Part shown: positions 1-6,765 of the stretch, piece by piece
Layout: every line of letters starts with the position of its first letter
Numbering within the stretch: the stretch's first letter is position 1
Assembly (NCBI RefSeq): GCF_018383585.1
Contig: NZ_JAHAMK010000006.1
Span: forward strand, 58,006 to 90,785
Source of the DNA: Microvirga sp. 3-52
Lineage (GTDB): Bacteria; Pseudomonadota; Alphaproteobacteria; Rhizobiales; Beijerinckiaceae
Direction: 5' to 3'
Length of the DNA: 32,780 nt
Translations under genes and position numbers: made by a program
Notes under the pieces: model-generated
What the model saw: the letters and a program-made list of their open reading frames with translations, nothing else
The model's database searches: none
Told to the model about the DNA's origin: nothing

Positions 1-1562
1 TCCTTCACGTCCGAGAACTGGATCGCCTTGTAGCGGTCGACCTCGTACTGAAGGTTGAACATGTTCGGCGCCATGAACACGGGCGCATCGTCGAGGTCGC
101 GCGCCATGGACGACAGGTGGCCCTCGATGAACTTGTCGAGCTCTCGCGGATCGTCCGCCGTGATCCAGCGGCAGATGGAGAAGCGCGTCGGCTCATAATC
201 GATCGGCAGGCCGTATTCGGCCCCCAGACGTTCCTTGAGCACGTCGAGCTGCAGCGCGCCGACCACGCCCACGATGGCGCCGGAGCCGTCCTGCGGAACG
301 AAGAGCTGCACGACGCCCTCCTCGGCCATCTGCTGCAGGGCCTCGCGCAGCTTCTTGGCCTTCATGGCGTCCTGCAGCTTGATGCGGCGCAGGATTTCCG
401 GCGCGAAGCTCGGCACGCCGCGGAAGATGATGTCTTCGCCCTCCGTGAGCGTATCGCCGATGCGCAGAGTGCCGTGGTTCGGGATGCCGACCACGTCGCC
501 CGCCCAGGCCTCGTCGGCGATCGCCCGGTCCTGGGCGAAGAAGAACTGCGGCGAGTTCAGGCTCATGGGCTTGCCCGTGCGCACGAGCTTCACCTTCATG
601 CCGCGCTGGAGTTTTCCCGAGCAGATTCGCATGAAGGCGATGCGGTCGCGGTGGTTCGGATCCATGTTGGCCTGGATCTTGAACACGAAGCCGGTCATGC
701 GGCCCTCGCCCGCCTCGACGAGGCGCTTGTCGGCCTCCTGGCCGCGCGGGGGCGGCGCATAGGAGGCGAGAGCGTCGATGAGGTCGCGCACGCCGAAATT
801 GCGCAACGCGGAGCCGAAGAACACGGGTGTGAGGTGACCCTCGCGAAAGGCCTGAAGGTCGAAGGGCTTGCAGGCTTCCTGGGCGAGGGAGACCTCCTCC
901 TGCCAGGCATCGGCCTCTTCCGGCGGCAGCAGGCTCAGGAGCTTCGGATCGTCCGACCCCGAGACCTCCGTCGGCTCCTCGTCCGTGTCGATGCGCCGGA
1001 CCATGTTGCGGCGCAGATCGAAGGTGCCGGCGAAGCTCCTGCCCTGGCTGATCGGCCAGGTGACCGGAGACGTATCGAGAGCCAGCGTCTTCTCGATCTC
1101 GTCGAGCAGGTCGAAGGGATTGCGCGCCTCGCGGTCCATCTTGTTGATGAAGGTCACGATCGGGATGTCGCGCATGCGGCAGACTTCGAAGAGCTTGCGG
1201 GTGCGCGCCTCGATGCCCTTGGCCGCGTCGATCACCATGATGGCCGAGTCGACGGCGGTCAGCGTCCGGTAGGTGTCCTCCGAGAAGTCCTCGTGGCCCG
1301 GCGTGTCGAGCAGGTTGAAGACGCAGCCGCCGTACTCGAAGGTCATGACCGAGGTCACGACCGAGATGCCGCGCTCCTTCTCGATGCCCATCCAGTCGGA
1401 CCGGGTGGAGACGCGGTTCTTCTTGGCCTTCACCTCGCCGGCGAGCTGGATCGCGCCCCCGAAGAGCAGGAGCTTTTCGGTGAGCGTGGTCTTGCCCGCG
1501 TCCGGGTGGGAGATGATCGCAAAGGTTCGGCGGCGACCCACGGGGGCCGGAAGATCGGTCAT
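1..1562 (-). CDS. prfC: Peptide chain release factor 3 (RF3), 3' end cut by window edge
   Basis: Translational GTPase that recycles RF1/RF2 from the ribosome after peptide release. The reverse-strand translation starts at the ATG at 1560-1562 and stays open to the window edge, giving about 520 residues; the family is about 530, so only the last few residues and the stop are missing. GTPase motifs are in order: HPDAGKTT (19-26, P-loop), RGIS (64-67, switch I), DTPGHEDF (86-93, G3) and NKMD (140-143, G4). The DTPGHEDFSEDTYRTL stretch and the RF3-type domain III/C-terminal region (GVVGALQLDVL) separate it from EF-G. The gene diverges from the short + strand unit at 1660-1843. Identification is firm; the missing 3' end is only a window effect. 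Confidence 0.97.
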   Translation of the reverse strand, partial: MTDLPAPVGRRRTFAIISHPDAGKTTLTEKLLLFGGAIQLAGEVKAKKNRVSTRSDWMGIEKERGISVVTSVMTFEYGGCVFNLLDTPGHEDFSEDTYRTLTAVDSAIMVIDAAKGIEARTRKLFEVCRMRDIPIVTFINKMDREARNPFDLLDEIEKTLALDTSPVTWPISQGRSFAGTFDLRRNMVRRIDTDEEPTEVSGSDDPKLLSLLPPEEADAWQEEVSLAQEACKPFDLQAFREGHLTPVFFGSALRNFGVRDLIDALASYAPPPRGQEADKRLVEAGEGRMTGFVFKIQANMDPNHRDRIAFMRICSGKLQRGMKVKLVRTGKPMSLNSPQFFFAQDRAIADEAWAGDVVGIPNHGTLRIGDTLTEGEDIIFRGVPSFAPEILRRIKLQDAMKAKKLREALQQMAEEGVVQLFVPQDGSGAIVGVVGALQLDVLKERLGAEYGLPIDYEPTRFSICRWITADDPRELDKFIEGHLSSMARDLDDAPVFMAPNMFNLQYEVDRYKAIQFSDVK

Positions 1563-1686
1563 GGCGGTTTAAAATTTCTCTGGGAACGAAGGTTAAGGGA
1601 CAGAACGCCGCAGCGCCCCGCCCTTCCGTTGTGCTCTTCTCAACCCATATGGGGGTTTCCCGTCAACAACGAAAGGAGGTGATCCA

Positions 1687-1761
1687 GTGTCTCATTGTCA
1701 TACCCTACGGTCCCCGGTTGCCGTGACCTGGATCTTGGCCTCTGCCGAGATTGGTGCGTAA
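1687..1761 (+). CDS. Possible 24-residue small protein with optimal Shine-Dalgarno
   Basis: A GTG start at 1687 lies 7 nt after GGAGG, within a 16-nt perfect match to the anti-Shine-Dalgarno end of 16S rRNA. Reading on gives a 24-residue peptide beginning MSHCHTLRSP and ending SAEIGA before TAA at 1759-1761. The peptide has no recognisable domain and only a short hydrophobic core (VAVTWILA). The stop codon sits in the loop of the GTGC/GCAC hairpin. In favour: ideal RBS geometry and a terminator 45 nt downstream. Against: the ORF is very short, and the RNA dyads suggest the sequence may be constrained as RNA. The family is not recognised. Confidence 0.35.
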   Translation: MSHCHTLRSPVAVTWILASAEIGA

Positions 1762-1805
1762 GCACAAAATGGCCGGCTCTCAACGGGCCGTGGAACCGAC
1801 AATGG

Positions 1806-1843
1806 AAAGGCCGCCTCTCGGGGCGGCCTTTCTTTTTGTTTTC
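1806..1843 (+). terminator. Rho-independent terminator
   Basis: A perfect 10-bp stem, AAAGGCCGCC (1806-1815) with GGCGGCCTTT (1822-1831), has a 6-nt loop and is followed by CTTTTTGTTTTC. It is oriented for + strand transcription and has no protein gene of ordinary length before it. This is the main evidence for a short transcript between prfC and the deacylase gene. Confidence 0.88.
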
Positions 1844-1890
1844 GGAGGGCTGGTCCTACCAAAAAGTCCGGACAGTCATTCCTCTCTCAC

Positions 1891-1919
1891 GTCATGGCCG
1901 GGACAAGCCCGGTGATGAC
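1891..1919. repeat. REP-like palindrome (GTCAT...CCGGG/CCCGG...ATGAC)
   Basis: An imperfect palindrome, GTCATGGCCGGG-acaag-CCCGGTGATGAC. The outer GTCAT/ATGAC and inner CCGGG/CCCGG arms pair. It resembles short intergenic palindromes that are widespread in Hyphomicrobiales genomes (from memory), and related arms recur near 17790-17820 here. It lies just past the stop of the minus-strand deacylase gene. Function unknown. Confidence 0.6.
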
Positions 1920-1953
1920 GAAGAGGTGAGCATACGTCAGGCGCTGACAGCTT

Positions 1954-3069
1954 CTACGCCCCGAGCAGCTTGCCCGTCCGCTTGGCGGTCGTGCCGGCAA
2001 CCTTGGCGATCCGCATTCCTTTCGTGACGAAGCGCACGGCCACCCGGGCGAACATCACGCCGTCGGAGGGAGCCTTGGCGAGGACTACGGTGCCAGTCAG
2101 CGGATCGATCACCTCGGCGATCGCCTCGCCCTCCTTCACCTTTTCCCCCACCTCGACCTTGAACACCAGGATGCCGTAGGCCGGAGCCTGGACCGGCTCG
2201 GAGGCAGCCAGCGGGGTTGCCCGGCAGAGAGCCTCGGGCACCCGAGGGGCTTCACCGCCAACGGCACCGCGCAGGATCATGTAATCGATCAACGCGGCGG
2301 CATCGGCTCGCGCCGTCTCATGGTCCACGTCGCGCTCGCCGCGAAACTCCAAGGTCGTCGAATGGCAGCCGAACGGGATCGGATGATCGGGGAACCGGTC
2401 GGCGAGTTCGGCCCAGGGGCGGCTGCAGGCTTCGTCGAAGGGCTCGTCGCCCGAGACATCGGCGATGAGATAGGCGTGGGAGCCGATGAGCGCCGAGAGC
2501 GGGGCGAATTCCTCGGCCGAACGGGTGTGGGTGTAGAGATGCACCACGGCCTCGGAGTCGCAGTGCATGTCGAGCACGGTGTCGGCCTCCTGGGCCAGAC
2601 CCAGCAGCGCTTTCTTCATGACATCCGCCGGATTGGACGGCTCCCAGGCATCGAGCTCGGCCCGCAGAGCCTCGCGGATCAGGCGGACATTCGCCTCACC
2701 ATCCTTCGTGAGCTTGCCCTCGATCCGCTCCGCGACCTTCGGGACGAGGTAGGGATAGCCGCGGTTGAAATTGACCCCGTCGGCCAGATGGAAGCGGCCG
2801 ATGGGGTCCCCCAGGACTCTCTGGGCAAGGCCGATGGGATTGGCGGACGGCACGAGGATGATCTCACCCTTGATCCTCCCCTCGGCCTCGAGCGCCGTCA
2901 GGCGCTCGCGCAGGTGATGGGCCGCGATCATGCCGGGGATCTCGTCGGCATGGAGCGAGGCCTGGATATAGACGCGGGGGCGAGCCCCTTCCGGACCGAA
3001 GCGCTGGACCGTCAACGACAGGTCCGCCCCGGGGGCGAGGGGCGAAAGGGCGATCTGTTCTGTTCTCAT
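1954..3069 (-). CDS. Succinylglutamate desuccinylase/aspartoacylase family deacylase
   Basis: A zinc-dependent M14-like amidohydrolase of the AstE/AspA superfamily, 371 residues; the substrate cannot be read from sequence. The probable zinc ligands are H40 and E43 in SLHADEIPG and H169 in LDMHCDSEA. The N-P-I-G and FNRGYP segments (about 78-106) and TTLEFRGE (about 237-244) match the substrate-binding and catalytic-Glu regions. Residues from about 280 form a glycine-rich beta domain (VEVGEKVKEGEAIAEVIDP) like the lipoyl-like C-terminal barrel of this family. It starts 61 bp after the glk stop on the same strand, so it may be the last gene of the otsA operon or an independent unit. The SD is weak. 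Its link to sugar metabolism is not obvious. Confidence 0.85.
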   Translation of the reverse strand: MRTEQIALSPLAPGADLSLTVQRFGPEGARPRVYIQASLHADEIPGMIAAHHLRERLTALEAEGRIKGEIILVPSANPIGLAQRVLGDPIGRFHLADGVNFNRGYPYLVPKVAERIEGKLTKDGEANVRLIREALRAELDAWEPSNPADVMKKALLGLAQEADTVLDMHCDSEAVVHLYTHTRSAEEFAPLSALIGSHAYLIADVSGDEPFDEACSRPWAELADRFPDHPIPFGCHSTTLEFRGERDVDHETARADAAALIDYMILRGAVGGEAPRVPEALCRATPLAASEPVQAPAYGILVFKVEVGEKVKEGEAIAEVIDPLTGTVVLAKAPSDGVMFARVAVRFVTKGMRIAKVAGTTAKRTGKLLGA

Positions 3070-3130
3070 GACTCAACAATCGATGGCAGACATGGGAATG
3101 ACACGGCTCCCATGTTTCAGGCGGGACCTG

Positions 3131-4129
3131 TCAGGTAGCCTGCCACCCTTGGGATTGGAAGACGAAGCGCTGCGGATTCGACACGATGGCGGCAAGTCCC
3201 TCCAGGGCCGGCTCCGGATTGACGATGGCGTAAACCGGCACCTTGCTCGCCCAGGCATCGTGCGGCGCCTTCCGGTCGAACGCCTCGCGGAAATCCCCGG
3301 CCTGGAGAATGTCGACCATGCGGGGCGCGATGCCGCCGGCGATGAAGACACCGCCGGAGGATTCGAAGGTCAGCGCCAGATCGCCGGCAAAACGGCCGAG
3401 GAAGCGCGAGAAGAGGGACAACGCATCCTTGGCCAGCGGATCACCCTCGCGGGCGGATGCCAGCACGTCGTTGGGGATCGTGAAGGGACAATCGACGCAG
3501 CGGTGCACAGCGAGCGCCTTGGCGATGCGGAACAGGCCGGGGCCGGACAGAACGACTTCCGCGGTGACCCGTCCGCCGACCCGTTCCAGATGGGGCCACA
3601 GGGCCGTCTCCTCGTCGGTCGTGGGGCCGAACTCCACGTGCCCGGCCTCCGTTGCCAGGATGGCGAAGCGGTCTTCCACGGGCATCAGCGCTCCTGCGCC
3701 CAGGCCCGTACCGGGACCCAGCACCACGCGCGGGCCGGGCTTGGGAGGAGCGAAGGTTCCGAGGGGCGCGAGATCGCCGCGCGCCTCGTCGAGCACATCC
3801 ACCGATGAGGCCACGGGGGTGTAGTCGTTGACGAGACTCACGCGCTCGAGATCGAGTGCCCGACCGATGGCCTGCGCATCGATCACCCAATGGGCGTTGG
3901 TGAGACGGATCGCGGGGGCATCCACCCGCGTCGCCACCGCGATGATGGCCGAGCGGGGCGCAGGTCCCTCATAGGCTTCGAGCGCAATCCTGATCGCTCC
4001 GACCGGATCGGGCGTCTGCGCCGTCAGCGTGCGCGGCAACAGCTGAACGGACGCCCCGGGCGCAGGCAGAACGGCGAAGCGGGCATTGGTGCCGCCGATA
4101 TCGCCGAGAAGAACAGGGAATGCGAACAT
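3131..4129 (-). CDS. glk: Glucokinase
   Basis: A cytosolic ATP-dependent glucokinase (glucose to glucose-6-phosphate) of the bacterial Glk family, 332 residues, near the usual 320-340. The N-terminal phosphate motif LGDIGGTNARF is at residues 8-18. VVLGPGTGLGAG is the second phosphate/adenosine motif, and ATEAGHVEFGP is the characteristic glucose-binding segment with the conserved E-x-G-H. FIAGGIAPRM is near the C-terminus. It lies 51 bp after the GH15 stop on the same strand, suggesting co-transcription. In this context it would phosphorylate glucose freed by the hydrolase, supplying OtsA substrate (via UDP-glucose) and central metabolism. Confidence 0.95.
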   Translation of the reverse strand: MFAFPVLLGDIGGTNARFAVLPAPGASVQLLPRTLTAQTPDPVGAIRIALEAYEGPAPRSAIIAVATRVDAPAIRLTNAHWVIDAQAIGRALDLERVSLVNDYTPVASSVDVLDEARGDLAPLGTFAPPKPGPRVVLGPGTGLGAGALMPVEDRFAILATEAGHVEFGPTTDEETALWPHLERVGGRVTAEVVLSGPGLFRIAKALAVHRCVDCPFTIPNDVLASAREGDPLAKDALSLFSRFLGRFAGDLALTFESSGGVFIAGGIAPRMVDILQAGDFREAFDRKAPHDAWASKVPVYAIVNPEPALEGLAAIVSNPQRFVFQSQGWQAT

Positions 4130-4180
4130 CGAAGCCTATCGTCCTTTCCGCCTCTCGCCACAAGCCTCATGACACAAGGG

Positions 4181-5989
4181 TCAGAAGGCCTCTTCCCAGC
4201 TCCGGCTCAGCCGCACGGCGGAGTTGATGAGACCCACCATGGAATAGGTCTGGGGGAAGTTCCCCCACAGCTCTCCGGTCGTGAAGTCCGCATCCTCGGA
4301 GAAGAGTCCGAAGGAATTGCGCAAACTCAGGATGTGCTCGAAGAGTTCCTTGGCCTCGTCCTTGCGCCCGATGACATTCAGCGCATCGACGTACCAGAAG
4401 CCGCAGATCATGAAAGCCGTATGCATGAGGCCGAAATCGTCTTCCACATCATAACGCAGCAGAAGATCGCCGCGCCTCAGCTTCGCGCCCACCGCGTCCA
4501 CGGTGGCGATGAAGCGCGGATCGTCGGGTTTCACGAAATCGAGTTCGGCCAGGAGGAGGAGCGTTGCGTCGAGATGCTCACCGTCGAAGGAGGACACGAA
4601 GGTGCCCGTGTCGGGGTTGTAAGCGCGCTCGTCGATAACCCGGTGCATATGCTCGGCGTTCTCGCGCCAGAAGGCGGCCCGGTCCTCGCGGCCCATGGCT
4701 TCGGCGACCTTCACAAGACGGTCGCAGGCCGCCCAGCACATCACGCTCGGAAAGGTGTGCACGGCCGCCTTGGTGCGCAGCTCCCACGGGCCGGCATCCG
4801 GCTGGTCGAAGACCTCGATGGCCCGGTGTCCCAGCTTCTCCAGATGGGCGAACAACGCGCGGTTGCCGGTGCGGATCAGGCGCTTGTCGAGGAAGGCGTG
4901 AACGGAGGCCAGGACGATGCTGCCATAGGCGTCGTTCTGGATCTGCGTATAGGCGGCGTTGCCGACGCGCACGGGACCCATGCCGCGGTAGCCGGCAAGA
5001 GCCGTCGCCTCCCGCTCGTCCAGGTCCGGCGAGCGCGTGATGCTGAAGAGCGGCGGCATGTCCTTCTGGTCGGGAACGGCCTCCATGTCGTCGACGATGT
5101 TGGTGATGTAGGTGAGGTATTCCTCCATCGTCTTGGTGGTGCCGAGCCGGTTGAGCGCCTGGATGACGAAATACGCATCCCGCAGCCAGCAATAGCGGTA
5201 ATCCCAATTGCGCTTGGTGTGCGGCGCTTCCGGCACCGAGGTGGTCAGCGCCGCCACGATGGCGCCCGTTTCCTCGTAATTGCACAGCTTGAGCGTGATG
5301 GCGGCGCGGATGACCGCCTCCTGCCAGTCGAAGGGTATGGAGAGCGAGCGCACCCAGTCGCGCCAGAAGTCGACGGTGCTGTCGAGAAAGGCCCGGGCGG
5401 TGGAATCCGTTTCGGACCGGAGCGGTTCGTCCTCCCCGAAGAAGAAGGACAGGGGCCGGTCCACCACGAAAGGACGCTCGTCATGGATGTAGGACACGGA
5501 AGCGTCGGTGGTGAGCCGCAGCGAATAGGCCGGCCCCACGAAGCGCAGATGATTGCTGCCGCGGGTCAGGTTCGGCGGGCAGCCGCCCCAATCGTAATGG
5601 GGCCGCAGCCTGACCCGGATGCGCGGACGTCCCTTCACCGGATGAACCCGGCGGATCAGCATCGGCGGGCGGAAGGTGCGGTCGTAATGCTTGAAGCGGG
5701 GCGCGAAATCGGTGACTTCGAGAATGTTGCCGAAGGAATCCGTCATGCGCGAGACGAGAACTGCCGTGTTCTGGAGATAGGTCTGCTCGCAGCTGACCAT
5801 GCCGACCATGTCGATGGCGAAGACGCCCTTCTGCTCCGCATCGGTCTGGCCCTCGGGGCTGTCGAGCAGAGCGGAAAAGACGGGATCGCCGTCGAAGCGG
5901 GGAAAGCAGCTCCAGACGATCTGCGCGCGGCGATCCACCAGGGCCGAAATCGTGCAATTGCCGATAACGGCAAGATCTAGCGAACTCAT
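4181..5989 (-). CDS. Glycoside hydrolase family 15 protein (glucoamylase/trehalase type)
   Basis: A predicted inverting alpha-glucosidase of family GH15, 602 residues from the chosen start. The family hallmark WDYRYCWLRDA is at residues 262-272, after an N-terminal beta-sandwich region that starts LAVIGNCTISALVD. The catalytic (alpha/alpha)6 barrel follows to the end. No signal peptide is seen, so it is probably cytosolic. GH15 includes glucoamylases and bacterial trehalases, and the neighbours otsA, otsB and glk make trehalose a reasonable but unproven substrate. The start used is ATG at 5987-5989, 1 nt after the otsB stop and 12-13 nt after AAGGGG. An upstream in-frame ATG at 5999-6001 would overlap otsB and leave no SD spacing. 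Confidence 0.9.
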   Translation of the reverse strand: MSSLDLAVIGNCTISALVDRRAQIVWSCFPRFDGDPVFSALLDSPEGQTDAEQKGVFAIDMVGMVSCEQTYLQNTAVLVSRMTDSFGNILEVTDFAPRFKHYDRTFRPPMLIRRVHPVKGRPRIRVRLRPHYDWGGCPPNLTRGSNHLRFVGPAYSLRLTTDASVSYIHDERPFVVDRPLSFFFGEDEPLRSETDSTARAFLDSTVDFWRDWVRSLSIPFDWQEAVIRAAITLKLCNYEETGAIVAALTTSVPEAPHTKRNWDYRYCWLRDAYFVIQALNRLGTTKTMEEYLTYITNIVDDMEAVPDQKDMPPLFSITRSPDLDEREATALAGYRGMGPVRVGNAAYTQIQNDAYGSIVLASVHAFLDKRLIRTGNRALFAHLEKLGHRAIEVFDQPDAGPWELRTKAAVHTFPSVMCWAACDRLVKVAEAMGREDRAAFWRENAEHMHRVIDERAYNPDTGTFVSSFDGEHLDATLLLLAELDFVKPDDPRFIATVDAVGAKLRRGDLLLRYDVEDDFGLMHTAFMICGFWYVDALNVIGRKDEAKELFEHILSLRNSFGLFSEDADFTTGELWGNFPQTYSMVGLINSAVRLSRSWEEAF

Positions 5990-5990
5990 A

Positions 5991-6743
5991 TCAGCAATCA
6001 TCCCCTTTAAAAGGCAGAATCCCTTCGAAAGCCCACGTGGACAGGCAATGTCGCAAATCCGCAGGCGTTCCAAGGCGGACCTTGGCAATGGTGTCCCCCG
6101 CTCCGATGCGCACGGACAAGCCGCCATGTGCATTCACGGTCTTAAAGCCGTTCTCGTCGGTCAGGTCGTCGCCGACGAAGATCGGGCGCCGTCCCTTATA
6201 GGGAGATTCGTGGAGGAATCTCTCGATCACTTTGCCCTTTCCCGCCGCCGAGGGAAGGATTTCTGCCACAGCTTTTCCGTGTTGAACACGATAATCCGGG
6301 CCCAGCGCTTCGACGGCCGCGTGGGCGGTCGCCAAGGCGAAATCCTTCTCATGGGGGGCGAGGCGCCAGTGAATGGCGACCGAGCAGCCCTTGTCCTCGA
6401 TCAGGATGCCCTCCTTGTCGGCAACAATCTTGCCCAGGCGCCCGACCAACTCACGCAAGGCCGGGTGCTCGTCGGGATCGCACATGGAGAGCCGCCCGGC
6501 AATGCGATGCTCGAGCCCATGAAGCCCCGCCATATCGAACACATGAGGCACGAGGCGTCCGTCGAGGAAATCGACGGGGCGGCCGCTGATGATCGCAAGC
6601 GCACCGCCGAGCCGCCTCTGCAGCCTGGTGAGGACATCGGGCAAGGCCGCGTCCACGGCAACCGCATCGGGGCGCTCGACGATATCGACGAGGGTCCCGT
6701 CGAAATCGAGAAACAGAGCATAATCCTCATTCACGTCAGGCAT
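5991..6743 (-). CDS. otsB: Trehalose-6-phosphate phosphatase
   Basis: A HAD-superfamily phosphatase that dephosphorylates trehalose-6-phosphate to trehalose, the second step of the OtsAB pathway. DFDGTLVD (about 13-20) carries the nucleophile Asp and acid/base Asp. GDDLTDENGF near the C-terminus is the TPP-type Mg-binding motif. About 250 residues, typical for OtsB. The start used is ATG 6741-6743, preceded by AAGG at short spacing. An in-frame ATG at 6771-6773 would overlap the otsA stop by several bases, with a GGAGG about 13 nt upstream, and is a real alternative. Tight coupling to otsA and GH15 indicates one transcript. Confidence 0.93.
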   Translation of the reverse strand: MPDVNEDYALFLDFDGTLVDIVERPDAVAVDAALPDVLTRLQRRLGGALAIISGRPVDFLDGRLVPHVFDMAGLHGLEHRIAGRLSMCDPDEHPALRELVGRLGKIVADKEGILIEDKGCSVAIHWRLAPHEKDFALATAHAAVEALGPDYRVQHGKAVAEILPSAAGKGKVIERFLHESPYKGRRPIFVGDDLTDENGFKTVNAHGGLSVRIGAGDTIAKVRLGTPADLRHCLSTWAFEGILPFKGDDC

Positions 6744-6765
6744 CGGACCTTGTCCTGCAGGAGCT

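Larger units (their letters stand above)
1660..1843 (+). ncRNA. Candidate structured small transcript with 16S-complementary segment
   Basis: No normal protein gene fills 1563-1953, yet the + strand ends in a strong intrinsic terminator (1806-1843), so something short is probably transcribed. Seen directly: the 16-nt AAAGGAGGTGATCCAG at 1671-1686, an exact complement of the 16S rRNA 3' end; CATTGTC (1693-1699) pairing at distance with GACAATG (1798-1804) just before the terminator; a GTGC-GTAA-GCAC hairpin with a GNRA-type loop at 1754-1765; and a small dyad around CCATATGG near 1646-1653. The long-range closing stem plus terminator looks like a folded RNA of about 150-180 nt. The same unit holds a 24-codon ORF, so it may be a small mRNA, a dual-function RNA or a leader. 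The 5' end is a guess; no convincing promoter was found. Confidence 0.4.

Noticed and set aside
117..1682. Long + strand ORF (521 codons) opposite prfC
   Set aside because: It is the antisense shadow of prfC; its translation has low-complexity R/H/D/E composition without any domain, while the opposite strand has all GTPase motifs.
3890..5980. Long + strand ORF opposite the GH15 gene
   Set aside because: GC-rich shadow of the GH15/glk genes; the residue composition is that of an antisense frame.
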